Below are positions 1 to 8,801 of a stretch of DNA of 64,000 nt, piece after piece; position 1 is the stretch's first letter, and each line of letters opens with the position of its first letter. The stretch is from the NCBI RefSeq assembly GCF_028767185.1, contig NZ_JARACK010000002.1, forward strand, positions 351,178 through 415,177, written 5' to 3'. The DNA is from Mangrovimonas aestuarii (lineage in GTDB: Bacteria; Bacteroidota; Bacteroidia; Flavobacteriales; Flavobacteriaceae). The notes under the pieces were generated by a model, which was not told where the DNA came from, searched no databases, and saw only the letters and a program-made list of their open reading frames with translations. Both the position numbers and the translations under genes were made by a program.

Positions 1-1217
1 ATAATGCTTGTACGGTCTAAATGCTGTAAGGCATTATAGGTAACCAAACTGTTGATTTTGTATGTTTTACAGAAATGGTTGAAGTTAAAATCGTGAGAAC
101 TCTGTTCTCCTTCACCATAGGCTATCTGAAAGTAGTTACATAGCTTTTTGTAAACCTGTTTTACAAAATCTACTGTTGGGAGTACGTTCAAAAATTGATT
201 TTTAACCAGTTCTTCATCGCCTTGGTTTTTTATGATTACAGCAAACGACTTTTCACCATCACGGCCTGCGCGACCGGCTTCCTGAAAATAGCTTTCCATA
301 CTTTCTGGCAGGTTCATGTGGATAACCGTTTTTACATCGGGTTTGTCTATCCCCATTCCAAAAGCATTGGTGGCAATCATAACCTGTTTGCTGTTATTTA
401 GCCATTGGTTAAGTCGCCTTTCTTTGTCAATATTCGATAAACCTCCGTGAAAGGCTAAAGCAGTAATACCTTTGTTCTCTAGTTGTTCAGTAATCTCCAG
501 TGTTAACTTTCTGTTGCGAACATAAACGATGGAAGAATCACGGTATTTTTTTAGAATGGTCTCTAGTCTGTAATGTTTGTCTTGTTCATCTAATACAATA
601 TAACTGAGATTCTCCCGCTTAAAGCTTTGTTTTATAATCTCTACGTTGCTAAGCTCCAGTTCTTTAACTATATTGGCAACAACCTTTGGTGTGGCAGAGG
701 CCGTTAAGGCAATGCAATTTACCTTTGGATGTAAACTGCGAAGAATCTTTATGTTTTTGTAGGCTGGTCGGAAATCATTACCCCATTGCGAAATACAGTG
801 GGCTTCATCAATGGCAATTAAATTCACGGGCATTTGTTGAATTCTGTTCTGTATCAATTCCTGCTGAAGGCGCTCTGGAGAGAGATATAGAAACTTATAA
901 TCACCATAAATGCAATTGTCCAAAAGTGCATCCAGCTCCTGATACGAAAGTCCACTGGTTAAAGCCAGAGCTTTAATCCCTTTTTGGTTTAAATTTTGAA
1001 CTTGATCCTTCATCAAGGCAATTAGAGGTGAAACCACTATGCAAATACCGTCTTTTGCCAAAGCAGGAACTTGAAAGCACACCGATTTCCCTCCGCCAGT
1101 AGGCAAGAGTCCAAAAACGTCTTTGCCTTGCAATACGGCTTGAACGATTGGCTCTTGTGAGGGACGAAAACTGGTAAACCCCCAATAACGTTCCAATATG
1201 TTTAGGGCAGTTTGCAT
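1..1217 (-). CDS. recQ: ATP-dependent DNA helicase RecQ (3' end beyond window)
   Basis: This is a superfamily 2 3'-5' DNA helicase acting in recombination and repair. I translated the minus strand from the ATG at 1217-1215 and the frame stays open to the window edge, giving about 405 N-terminal residues. The Walker A motif LPTGGGKS (Lys about 44), the box AIDEAHCISQWG, the motif LTASATP and the motif VI sequence QEAGRAGRDG are all readable, so both RecA-like lobes are present and the zinc-binding start is entered. The remaining C-terminal part lies outside the window. Its ATG overlaps the stop of the upstream ATPase gene by one base (TAATG), which suggests translational coupling. Confidence 0.95.
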   Translation of the reverse strand, partial: MQTALNILERYWGFTSFRPSQEPIVQAVLQGKDVFGLLPTGGGKSVCFQVPALAKDGICIVVSPLIALMKDQVQNLNQKGIKALALTSGLSYQELDALLDNCIYGDYKFLYLSPERLQQELIQNRIQQMPVNLIAIDEAHCISQWGNDFRPAYKNIKILRSLHPKVNCIALTASATPKVVANIVKELELSNVEIIKQSFKRENLSYIVLDEQDKHYRLETILKKYRDSSIVYVRNRKLTLEITEQLENKGITALAFHGGLSNIDKERRLNQWLNNSKQVMIATNAFGMGIDKPDVKTVIHMNLPESMESYFQEAGRAGRDGEKSFAVIIKNQGDEELVKNQFLNVLPTVDFVKQVYKKLCNYFQIAYGEGEQSSHDFNFNHFCKTYKINSLVTYNALQHLDRTSI

Positions 1218-1759
1218 TACAGTTTGTTGATGATGTTTAAAATAAAATCGGTACGACTTTCTATACTTCCAAAAGGGACATCTAGTAAATCGTAATTATA
1301 GCCTTTGTAAGTGCTTAATAAGTGATGGTGGATTTCAACAGCTTGATCAAAATTTTCATAGCGCTCGCTATCACTTTTAAAAATCTCCTGCCAAGGAGCC
1401 AATATAAATACACAATCATAAATATGATTGTTGCAGGCCTCCATGAATGCTTTTGGATAAGAATCACCTATATAGTCCATGTATGCCAAAACGTCTGGAA
1501 CGCCACGATCTAAAAAAACCGTGTTGCTACCCAAGCCAGTGGCTTGATGGAATTGATGGGTACGCCCCTTTAATAGTAGTTCACTAAAAAGTAGTGGATT
1601 GGTTAGGAAAAGCTGCTCTATACCGTCTTCTCGCGCTTTAAGTGTAACCTGTCTGGAAATTTCTTCCATGCAAGTATAACCACGTTTGGAAAGCTCGTTA
1701 ATAATAGATGACTTTCCCGTTCCTGGGCCTCCGGTAATCACAATTCTCTTGATATTCAA
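1217..1759 (-). CDS. AAA_28/NadR-like P-loop ATPase
   Basis: A 180-residue P-loop protein with a Walker A motif near the N-terminus (GGPGTGKSS, residues about 10-18). It resembles the AAA_28 group, small nucleotide kinase-like ATPases related to the kinase domain of NadR. A second conserved stretch, FLDRGVPDVLAY, is typical of that group and likely contributes Mg or substrate contacts. The substrate is unknown. The stop codon shares one base with the start of recQ, so the two are probably one transcript. The family is common in Flavobacteriaceae, but its physiological role is not established. Confidence 0.8.
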   Translation of the reverse strand: MNIKRIVITGGPGTGKSSIINELSKRGYTCMEEISRQVTLKAREDGIEQLFLTNPLLFSELLLKGRTHQFHQATGLGSNTVFLDRGVPDVLAYMDYIGDSYPKAFMEACNNHIYDCVFILAPWQEIFKSDSERYENFDQAVEIHHHLLSTYKGYNYDLLDVPFGSIESRTDFILNIINKL

Positions 1760-1824
1760 CTTGGCAAGGTTTTGGTTGTAAAATTCGTAATTTAAAGCTT
1801 AAATAAAAAATGCAAAGGAAACAG

Positions 1825-1832
1825 TATCTTTG
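1825..1832 (+). promoter_or_regulatory. -7 element (TATCTTTG) of DUF493 gene
   Basis: TATCTTTG fits the Bacteroidota -7 consensus TAnnTTTG and lies 18 bp before the ATG at 1851. I see no clear TTG at the -33 distance, so only the -7 half is supported. Confidence 0.5.
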
Positions 1833-1850
1833 TGACTTATAAAATAAAAT

Positions 1851-2144
1851 ATGGAGAACAATAATAATAGAGACGCATTTTATGAAAAGTTGAAGACCCA
1901 ATTATATGAAACTTCAAAGTGGCCTTCAGAATATCTATATAAATTTATCGTAAAATCCGATTTGCAAAAAATTGCCGAAATCGAAGCTTTGTTTAATAAT
2001 ATGGGAGCCGTAATCCATACACAGGAATCTAAAAACGGTAAGTACACTAGTGTTTCCATCAACGTAACTATGGCTAACCCAGAGACTGTAGTAGAAAAGT
2101 ATATTGAAGTGACAGAAAATGTAGAAGGCGTTATTAGCCTTTAG
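1851..2144 (+). CDS. DUF493 family protein
   Basis: A 97-residue protein of the DUF493 (YbeD-like) family, a small ferredoxin-like alpha/beta fold. The typical features are the aromatic motif around WPSEYLYKFIV and the C-terminal strand with SVSINVTMANPETVVEKY. Proteins of this family are thought to act as small regulatory or ligand-binding domains, but the function in Bacteroidota is not known. It is transcribed divergently from the ATPase-recQ pair and 68 bp ahead of the DUF4290 start proposed here. Confidence 0.88.
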   Translation: MENNNNRDAFYEKLKTQLYETSKWPSEYLYKFIVKSDLQKIAEIEALFNNMGAVIHTQESKNGKYTSVSINVTMANPETVVEKYIEVTENVEGVISL

Positions 2145-2154
2145 TTTTTTTTTG

Positions 2155-2162
2155 TACTTTGC
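2155..2162 (+). promoter_or_regulatory. -7-like element ahead of DUF4290-murA
   Basis: TACTTTGC is a frequent flavobacterial variant of the -7 hexamer. It would start transcripts near 2168, inside the longest possible reading frame of the next gene, and therefore argues against the far-upstream TTG start at 2159. Confidence 0.4.
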
Positions 2163-2212
2163 ACCTGCATAGCAACTACGTGCACCAGCAAATAACACTA
2201 CACACAGTAATT

Positions 2213-2848
2213 TTGATAGATAATCTAGAATATAATAATGAACGGGAGTTTTTAATTATTCCTGAATATGGACGCCATATCCAGAAAATGATTAATTACG
2301 CTACTACCCGTGAAACAAAAGAAGAACGTAATAAGGTTGCAAAGGCAATTATAGACGTAATGGGGAATTTACAACCACACTTACGTGATGTGCCCGATTT
2401 TCAGCATAAGTTATGGGATCAGCTTTTTATCATGTCCAATTTTGAATTGGATGTGGATTCTCCTTATCCTAAACCTTCAAAGGAATTGTTGGAAGAACGA
2501 CCAGAACCTTTAAGATATCCTCAAAACCATCCCAAATACCGTTTTTATGGTAACAATATTCAAACCATGATAAATGTTGCCAATACTTGGGAGGAAGGCG
2601 ATTTAAAGGAAGCCCTAATCTACACTATTGCTAATCACATGAAAAAATGTTTCCTTAATTGGAACAAGGATACCGTAGAGGATGATGTGATTTTTGGTCA
2701 TCTTTATGAGCTTTCAGGTGGAAAAATCAACCTGAAAAACTCAGACGAAGATCTTTCCGATCCTTCCAACTTAATGAGAAGCAAGAAAAAATTCACGGCC
2801 AAAAAAGGCGGCCACAAAAAAACCGGACGAACCAGAAAACGCTACTAA
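2213..2848 (+). CDS. DUF4290 domain-containing protein
   Basis: A 211-residue protein of the DUF4290 family, found almost only in Bacteroidota and regularly placed just before murA. The conserved segment LIIPEYGRHIQKMI is near the N-terminus and the tail is strongly basic (KKFTAKKGGHKKTGRTRKRY). No function is established; a nucleic-acid or ribosome contact through the tail is only an inference. I chose the TTG at 2213 because it gives the family-like start MIDNLEYN; the first in-frame ATG comes after the conserved motif, and the TTG at 2159 lies in a promoter-like element. murA follows after 7 bp, so they are likely co-transcribed. Confidence 0.85.
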   Translation: MIDNLEYNNEREFLIIPEYGRHIQKMINYATTRETKEERNKVAKAIIDVMGNLQPHLRDVPDFQHKLWDQLFIMSNFELDVDSPYPKPSKELLEERPEPLRYPQNHPKYRFYGNNIQTMINVANTWEEGDLKEALIYTIANHMKKCFLNWNKDTVEDDVIFGHLYELSGGKINLKNSDEDLSDPSNLMRSKKKFTAKKGGHKKTGRTRKRY

Positions 2849-2855
2849 CCATCTT

Positions 2856-4163
2856 ATGGGAACATTCAAAATTGAAGGAGGGCACAAATTAAAAGGAAGT
2901 ATCCAGCCTCAAGGTGCCAAAAACGAAGCTCTCCAGATTCTTTGCGCCGTATTATTAACTCCAGAAAAAGTAACCATCAACAATATTCCTGATATCATTG
3001 ATGTAAACAAACTAATTGACCTTTTGGGGAAATTAGGTGTGAAAATCGAACATTTGGGGAAAGGTTCGTATAGCTTTCAAGCAGACAAACTGAATCTTGA
3101 ATACTTGGAGTCTCCCGAATTTAAGGAAGATGGTAGAGGGTTGCGAGGATCGATCATGATTGTTGGGCCACTTTTGGCAAGGTTTGGAAAAGGATATATT
3201 CCTAAGCCAGGTGGAGACAAAATTGGACGTAGACGATTGGATACCCACTTTGAAGGATTCATCAAATTAGGTGCTAATTTTAGGTATAACCGTGAGGACT
3301 ATTTTTATGGTGTAGAAGCCGAAAAACTTACGGGAACCTATATGTTATTGGATGAGGCTTCGGTAACGGGAACGGCCAATATTGTTATGGCCGCGGTACT
3401 TGCCGAAGGTACTACAACCATTTACAATGCTGCTTGTGAGCCTTATTTACAACAACTTTGTAAGATGCTTAACCGTATGGGAGCTAAGATATCTGGTGTA
3501 GGTTCTAATCTTTTAACTATTGAAGGAGTTAAAGTGCTAAAGGGAACTGACCATACAATGCTTCCAGATATGATTGAGATTGGAAGTTGGATTGGTTTGG
3601 CAGCGATGACCAAAAGTGAACTTACCATTAAAAACGTAAGTTGGGACGATTTGGGACAAATCCCTAACGTTTTCAGAAAATTGGGAATTACTGTTGAGCG
3701 TAGAGGCGATGATATTTATATTCCGGAACACAATGATGGTTACGAGATTCAAAGTTTCATAGACGGATCTATCTTGACTATTACAGATGCACCTTGGCCA
3801 GGGTTTACACCAGACTTATTGAGTATTATCCTTGTTGTGGCTACTCAGGCTAGAGGAAGTGTGTTGATTCATCAAAAGATGTTTGAAAGCCGTCTGTTCT
3901 TTGTGGATAAACTTATCGATATGGGCGCAAAAATTATTCTTTGCGATCCGCATAGAGCTACAGTAATTGGGCACGATTTCAAATCGCAATTGAAGGCTAC
4001 TACCATGACTTCTCCCGATATTCGTGCTGGTATTTCATTACTAATTGCTGCTTTGTCTGCTAAGGGAACATCTACTATTCATAATATCGAACAGATAGAT
4101 AGAGGTTATGAGAATATTGCCAAGCGTTTACAAGCTATAGGGGCTAAAATAGTAAGAGAATAG
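2856..4163 (+). CDS. murA: UDP-N-acetylglucosamine 1-carboxyvinyltransferase MurA
   Basis: MurA transfers enolpyruvate from PEP to UDP-GlcNAc, the first committed step of peptidoglycan synthesis, in the cytoplasm. The 435 residues span the full EPSP-synthase fold, with the N-terminal substrate loop QPQGAKNEALQ and the active-site loop PKPGGDKIG. In Escherichia coli the loop reads PGGC with catalytic Cys115; here that position is Asp121. Asp variants in other bacteria stay active and are insensitive to fosfomycin. The gene lies 7 bp after the DUF4290 gene and converges on alr with a gap of only 5 bp, in which I see no terminator. Confidence 0.96.
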   Translation: MGTFKIEGGHKLKGSIQPQGAKNEALQILCAVLLTPEKVTINNIPDIIDVNKLIDLLGKLGVKIEHLGKGSYSFQADKLNLEYLESPEFKEDGRGLRGSIMIVGPLLARFGKGYIPKPGGDKIGRRRLDTHFEGFIKLGANFRYNREDYFYGVEAEKLTGTYMLLDEASVTGTANIVMAAVLAEGTTTIYNAACEPYLQQLCKMLNRMGAKISGVGSNLLTIEGVKVLKGTDHTMLPDMIEIGSWIGLAAMTKSELTIKNVSWDDLGQIPNVFRKLGITVERRGDDIYIPEHNDGYEIQSFIDGSILTITDAPWPGFTPDLLSIILVVATQARGSVLIHQKMFESRLFFVDKLIDMGAKIILCDPHRATVIGHDFKSQLKATTMTSPDIRAGISLLIAALSAKGTSTIHNIEQIDRGYENIAKRLQAIGAKIVRE

Positions 4164-4168
4164 AATAG

Positions 4169-5323
4169 TTATACTTTAACAATTCTTGGAATTGATTCTG
4201 GTAAACGGGCTAAAATTTCGTAGTTAATCTGGTTAGCAAACTCACTGAACGAAGCAACAGAAAGTTCCTGTTCGCCTTGTGTTCCTATTAAAGTGACCAT
4301 GTCTCCAATGGAAATGTCATTTATTTCAGTGATGTCCGCCGTTAGCATATTCATATTTACCATTCCGATAACACCAATGCGATGACCGTTAATTAACACG
4401 CGGCCCTGATTGCTTAATGACCTGCTAAAGCCATGGTAATAGCCTACGGGAATAACAGCAATATTCATATCTCGGTTTGCCAAATATGATGTGCCATACC
4501 CTATAAACTCACCAGCTTTCACTTCTTTAATATCCATGACCTTGCTTGTCCAGGTTATAAGTCTTTTCAGAGGGTTTATGTTTGTCCCCGTTTTGCCTAA
4601 ATAGTCAATCAATACTTCTTTAGTTGGAAAAAAACCATATTGCATAATCCCTATGCGAACCATATCCATTTGGGTTTTGGGGTATCTTATCGTGGCGGCT
4701 GAGCATGCGGTATGGTTTATCTCGGGTTTTAAATTGTGTTTTTCAAATATCCTACAGGCTTTTTTAAAGGTTTTTTTCTGATGTTTTACTCTATGGTAGT
4801 TAGCGATGCTTTCTGCACCTGCATAATGAGTACAAAGCCCTTTAAATTGGAGATAGCTAGAATGTTCTTTTAGGTAAGAAATGACATATTCTAGCTCTTT
4901 AACGGGAATTCCAGTTCTGTTCATTCCTGTTTCAACCTCTATATGGATTATAGCTTTTCGATTAAGTTGGTTCGATATGTTTTTTGCTTCCTCAAGTCTT
5001 TGTATGTTGAACACAAAAAACTCAATACCATTCTCTATGGCCCAGGCCATTTGATCTTTGTCTAGAGACCCCATGATCATTATTGTAGGCTTTGTTATGA
5101 TTGATTCTTTTACGCGACGCGCTTCTTCAGCACTGAATACCGAAAAATGATTTATGCCACAGCTCTCAGCCAAAGGAACAAACTCTTCTATACCATGACC
5201 ATAGGCATTACCTTTTACTACTGATGATAATTGTACACCATTTTTGAGAATGCTTTTAATGAAAGCAATATTTTGTTCCAGAGCTGATTTACTGATTTCT
5301 ATTGTTGAAGTGTGGAACATCAT
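4169..5323 (-). CDS. alr: Alanine racemase-type PLP enzyme
   Basis: A 384-residue fold-type III PLP enzyme. The PLP lysine is in SSVVKGNAYGHG (Lys37) and the C-terminal domain carries GYGTSYLA, where the second catalytic tyrosine sits. The segment that usually reads CMD near the C-terminus is NMN here, so the conserved active-site Asp is Asn. Known Alr enzymes interconvert L- and D-alanine for peptidoglycan; given the changed residue and the partner gene, another amino acid is possible. Its ATG overlaps the stop of the upstream M20 hydrolase by four bases (ATGA), so the two are translated together. Confidence 0.88.
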   Translation of the reverse strand: MMFHTSTIEISKSALEQNIAFIKSILKNGVQLSSVVKGNAYGHGIEEFVPLAESCGINHFSVFSAEEARRVKESIITKPTIMIMGSLDKDQMAWAIENGIEFFVFNIQRLEEAKNISNQLNRKAIIHIEVETGMNRTGIPVKELEYVISYLKEHSSYLQFKGLCTHYAGAESIANYHRVKHQKKTFKKACRIFEKHNLKPEINHTACSAATIRYPKTQMDMVRIGIMQYGFFPTKEVLIDYLGKTGTNINPLKRLITWTSKVMDIKEVKAGEFIGYGTSYLANRDMNIAVIPVGYYHGFSRSLSNQGRVLINGHRIGVIGMVNMNMLTADITEINDISIGDMVTLIGTQGEQELSVASFSEFANQINYEILARLPESIPRIVKV

Positions 5324-6474
5324 TTGAGGATATTTAGCATTATTTCATAGAACATATTAATACCTGTTGGAATTAGTGTGTCGGGGAAATCGTAGTCAGG
5401 GTTATGTAAAGCAGGACAATCTTCTCCGGCTCCCAATCCGAACATAGCGCCTTTAAAATTTTGTGTAAAGAGACCAAAATCTTCACCCCATTTAAAGGGA
5501 GTGTCCTGAATGGATAACGTTAGTTTATTTTTTTCAGCTGCCTTGCCAATTATTTTTACCGCCTCACGATGATTTTTATTGGTTCTGAAGTGTTGGGCTT
5601 TCTCCAATTGGTATTTAATATTAAGACGATCACTTACCTCTTTGGTAATAGCTTTGATTTTATGAATTAAATTCATCAATCGTTCTTCGGTCCAGCAGCG
5701 TATTGTTAAGTGAATTTCACCATTGCCGGGAGCTACACCATAGGCTTTTTCACCAAGGTTAATATATACAGGTGTAATTACCGAAAAAGCATCAGATTTT
5801 GGTTTGTTGTTGTTTAGAGGTTGAATCTCTTTTAGGATTTCCGATGTAGCCCATGCAGGATTAATTCCGTGTTCTGGTTCTGCAGCATGTGATGTTTTGC
5901 CTTTTAAGGTGATTATTAAACTGCATACAGCTGCAGTGAAAGTATTTTCCTTGACGACTATCTGGTTTAGAGGGTATCCTGGGAGATTGTGTAATGCGAA
6001 TACAAAGTCGAAATGGAGGTTTTTAAATTTGCTGTCATCCAAAACAGCTTTTGCACCATTTCCGGTTTCTTCTGCTGGTTGGAACAACAAAAAAACTTTT
6101 CCGTAAGGAGGAGGTGTTTCTTGAAGTTTTTGAGCCAAACCCAAGAGAATTGTAATGTGTCCGTCATGTCCACATTTATGGGAAATACCTCGGATTTTCG
6201 AACGATGATCAAAAGTATTTGTTTCTTCTATGGGAAGCGCGTCCAGTTCGGCTCTTAACAAAATGGATTTTCCATTATTTCCACTATCAAAAATGGCAAG
6301 GACACCATGTCCTCCTACCTTTTCAATAATTAACGAAGGATTGTATTGTTTTAAGAAAGAAACGACTTTAGAGGCTGTGTGTTTTTCAAAGCCAGATAAC
6401 TCAGGGATTTTGTGTGTTTCGCGCCGGAAGTCTATTAATTGTTGAATTTTGGATCTGTTCGTTGTGTTTTGCAT
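5320..6474 (-). CDS. M20D family amidohydrolase (N-acyl-amino-acid hydrolase type)
   Basis: A 384-residue di-metal peptidase-fold enzyme of the M20D group, which removes acyl groups from N-acylated amino acids. Metal and catalytic motifs are visible: AELDALPIEE, HKCGHDGH, QPAEETG and the histidine of ALHNLPGYP. No signal peptide is seen, so it should be cytoplasmic. The gene is first in a two-gene unit and overlaps alr by four bases. An amidohydrolase releasing an amino acid followed by a racemase acting on it is a reasonable pathway, but the substrate cannot be read from sequence. Confidence 0.88.
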   Translation of the reverse strand: MQNTTNRSKIQQLIDFRRETHKIPELSGFEKHTASKVVSFLKQYNPSLIIEKVGGHGVLAIFDSGNNGKSILLRAELDALPIEETNTFDHRSKIRGISHKCGHDGHITILLGLAQKLQETPPPYGKVFLLFQPAEETGNGAKAVLDDSKFKNLHFDFVFALHNLPGYPLNQIVVKENTFTAAVCSLIITLKGKTSHAAEPEHGINPAWATSEILKEIQPLNNNKPKSDAFSVITPVYINLGEKAYGVAPGNGEIHLTIRCWTEERLMNLIHKIKAITKEVSDRLNIKYQLEKAQHFRTNKNHREAVKIIGKAAEKNKLTLSIQDTPFKWGEDFGLFTQNFKGAMFGLGAGEDCPALHNPDYDFPDTLIPTGINMFYEIMLNILK

Positions 6475-6533
6475 AGCTTAGAGGATTGCTTTAAGTTAAG
6501 CATTATCTATGAGGATGTAAAATGCTCATGTTA

Positions 6534-6561
6534 AGAAAAAAGAAAAGCGCCCTAAGGCGCC
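6534..6561 (-). terminator. Intrinsic terminator after NTF2-like gene
   Basis: Perfect 5-bp GC stem GCGCC/GGCGC at 6547-6551 and 6556-6560 with loop CTAA, followed on the minus strand by a T-rich run. It ends the 6585-6950 gene and separates it from the M20-alr unit. Confidence 0.8.
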
Positions 6562-6584
6562 AGTAATTTTTGAGTATAAAACTT

Positions 6585-6950
6585 TTATTCCGCAGAATAG
6601 AAAAACTGTTCGTTTACTATTTTGCCATCCTTAACCTCATAAACACAAACCTCTTGCATTTGTTGTCTTCCTCTATCTTTAAATGTTACGTCCATATCCA
6701 TTGTACAGCTAAAATGGTTTCCTGCAACTAAAGGATCGGAAACTGTTCCTCCATGGTACTCTTCCACATTTTGGTACCATTCCTGACTTTTTTTGGTGAC
6801 TGCTTCTTTGCCTTCCGCTACAACTTCTCCCGGCATCCAGCTCATTTCCTTACTTACAATGTTGTCTGAATAAAGTTCTTCGAGGGCTTGCATGTTTTTG
6901 CCTTCACGGCATAATGATACTAATCTGTTAGCTACTTCCTGTGTATTCAT
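6585..6950 (-). CDS. SnoaL-like / NTF2-fold protein
   Basis: A 121-residue single-domain protein with an NTF2-like cone fold signature: an N-terminal helix (VANRLVSLCREGKNMQALEELY), then GKEAVTKKSQEWY and three C-terminal strands ending in GKIVNEQFFY. Members are small ligand-binding proteins or enzymes with varied substrates, so no specific role can be given. It is monocistronic: about 70 bp from the photolyase gene upstream and with its own terminator downstream. No signal peptide is visible. Confidence 0.82.
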   Translation of the reverse strand: MNTQEVANRLVSLCREGKNMQALEELYSDNIVSKEMSWMPGEVVAEGKEAVTKKSQEWYQNVEEYHGGTVSDPLVAGNHFSCTMDMDVTFKDRGRQQMQEVCVYEVKDGKIVNEQFFYSAE

Positions 6951-7019
6951 AATATTGATTAATAATTAATTACCTTATAAAGGTACAGTTTTATTAAGCC
7001 CCTGAGTATTAAATAAATG

Positions 7020-8330
7020 TTAGTTTTGGTTTAAGGCAGCCTTATAAGTTTTCAAGCATCGTTCACGTGCAAATTTATGGTCTACCATGGGGTTGGGGTA
7101 GGTTAGTTCTTGGTATTCTGGGACCCATTTTTTGATATAAGTGTGTTGTTTGTCAAACTTATCTATTTGTGTAGTAGGGTTAAAAATTCTGAAATACGGA
7201 GCAGCATCAACACCGCATCCAGCAACCCATTGCCAATTACCTACATTGCTTGCCAAGTCAAAATCATGTAGTTTTTCTGCAAAATAGGCTTCTCCACAAC
7301 GCCAGTCTATAAGCAGGTGTTTGCAGAGAAAGCTGCCAACGACCATTCTTACGCGATTGTGCATAAATCCCGTTTGATTGAGCTGGCGCATTCCGGCATC
7401 TACAAGAGGGTAACCTGTGTTGCCTTCACACCATTTTTTAAATTCACTTTTATCATTGCGCCAAACAATAGTGTCGTACTGAGGTTTGAAACTTTTGGTA
7501 ACAGTTTCGGGATAATGCCAAAGGATTTGCATGAAAAATTCCCGCCATATCAATTCCTTTAAAAAGGTGTTGTTTTTTAGTTTGAGACCTCGTTTAACGA
7601 CTTTACGAATACTGATTGTTCCAAATCTCAGATGAGGACCAATCCTAGAGGTTGTATCTTTTCCAGGGAAATCCCGTGTCTTTTCATACTGATTCAGAAG
7701 AAATTCGGAAATATCAAAAGGTTTGATGAGGTGTTCCGAAACTTCAAATCCCAATTCCTTCAGTGCGGGAAAGTCAAAAGCATCTGTTTTTGTGCAATTG
7801 TCCAAGTAGTTCTCTGAAGGGAAAGATTTCGTATTGTCAGAACTTAATTGAGCCATCCAACGTTTCATATAAGGTGTATAGACTTTGTAAGGATCGCCAT
7901 CGGACTTAACGATTTCGTCTTTCTCGAATATCACTTGGTCTTTATAGCTGTGAAAATCAATATTCTTTGTTTTGAGTAAATCTTTTACCACCTGATCACG
8001 TTTTTGGGCATAAGGCTCGTAGTCATGATTAGTGTAAACTGCTTTAATGTTAAAATTACTAATCAATGAATTAAAGCATTCAAAAGGAGTGCTGTAAAGC
8101 ACTTTTAGGCTACTTTGGTACTGTGTTTCCAAAACCGACTTAATCTGGTTTAGATTAGAGTGAATAAACTCTACCCTAGCATCTTTTTTAGGTAAAGAAT
8201 CGAGTATGTTTTTATCAAAAACGAATATTGGTAATATAGGCAGACCGCTTTTTAGTGCATGGTATAAACCTGTGTTATCTTCTAAACGCAAGTCACGGCG
8301 GAACCAAAAAATAGCAATAGGAGAATTCAT
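7020..8330 (-). CDS. phrB: Deoxyribodipyrimidine photolyase (class I CPD type)
   Basis: A 436-residue flavoprotein that repairs UV-induced pyrimidine dimers using blue light. The N-terminal antenna-binding Rossmann domain begins IFWFRRDLRLEDN, and the C-terminal FAD domain contains ELIWREFFMQILW, GYPLVDAGMRQL, MHNRVRMVVGSFL and NVGNWQWVAGCG, all hallmarks of the class I photolyase/cryptochrome family. It is the last gene of the five-gene operon and overlaps the SRPBCC gene by four bases. A cryptochrome role cannot be fully excluded by sequence, but length and context favour repair. Confidence 0.94.
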   Translation of the reverse strand: MNSPIAIFWFRRDLRLEDNTGLYHALKSGLPILPIFVFDKNILDSLPKKDARVEFIHSNLNQIKSVLETQYQSSLKVLYSTPFECFNSLISNFNIKAVYTNHDYEPYAQKRDQVVKDLLKTKNIDFHSYKDQVIFEKDEIVKSDGDPYKVYTPYMKRWMAQLSSDNTKSFPSENYLDNCTKTDAFDFPALKELGFEVSEHLIKPFDISEFLLNQYEKTRDFPGKDTTSRIGPHLRFGTISIRKVVKRGLKLKNNTFLKELIWREFFMQILWHYPETVTKSFKPQYDTIVWRNDKSEFKKWCEGNTGYPLVDAGMRQLNQTGFMHNRVRMVVGSFLCKHLLIDWRCGEAYFAEKLHDFDLASNVGNWQWVAGCGVDAAPYFRIFNPTTQIDKFDKQHTYIKKWVPEYQELTYPNPMVDHKFARERCLKTYKAALNQN

Positions 8331-8794
8331 AGTGTGTATTTTCCAAAAATGGATTCTAGTTTATTGTAGCGAAAGTTGAAAATGTGCTCCAATCTGGGTT
8401 TTACCAAAATAGGGTGTATCATTCTACCGATAATACCCAATGGGATTTTATAGTCAATAAGATCCTCCATTTCAACCCCACCTTCAATGGGCTTTATAAA
8501 GTGTTTGTGATGCCAAAGTGCATAGGGACCAAATCGCTGTTCGTCCACAAAATAATATTTGTCCTTTACATGGGTGATTTCCGTTACCCATTTGGTTTTT
8601 ATTCCAGGAATGGGGTAGACTATATATTGGATTATTTGCCCAGCATAAATACTTTTGTAATCACAAGAAACAATTTCAAAGCCCATATGTTTTGGAGTAA
8701 TCTCCTTAAGGTTCTCTGGGTTTGAAAAGAACTCCCAAGCTTCATCGATCCCAATGGGAAGTTGTTGTTTTCTATACAATTGATACAGTGACAT
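8327..8794 (-). CDS. SRPBCC family protein in photolyase operon
   Basis: A 155-residue START-like (SRPBCC) protein with a hydrophobic ligand cavity fold; the opening IDEAWEFFSNPENLKEITP and the central WVTEITHV and FIDEQ-like strand (YYFVDEQRFGPYALWHH) are characteristic of the subfamily seen beside photolyase and SDR genes. No enzymatic residue is evident. It overlaps phrB by four bases and sits 7 bp after the glutathione peroxidase gene, so it belongs to the light/oxidative stress operon. Ligand unknown. Confidence 0.85.
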   Translation of the reverse strand: MSLYQLYRKQQLPIGIDEAWEFFSNPENLKEITPKHMGFEIVSCDYKSIYAGQIIQYIVYPIPGIKTKWVTEITHVKDKYYFVDEQRFGPYALWHHKHFIKPIEGGVEMEDLIDYKIPLGIIGRMIHPILVKPRLEHIFNFRYNKLESIFGKYTL

Positions 8795-8801
8795 GATTTG
8801 G

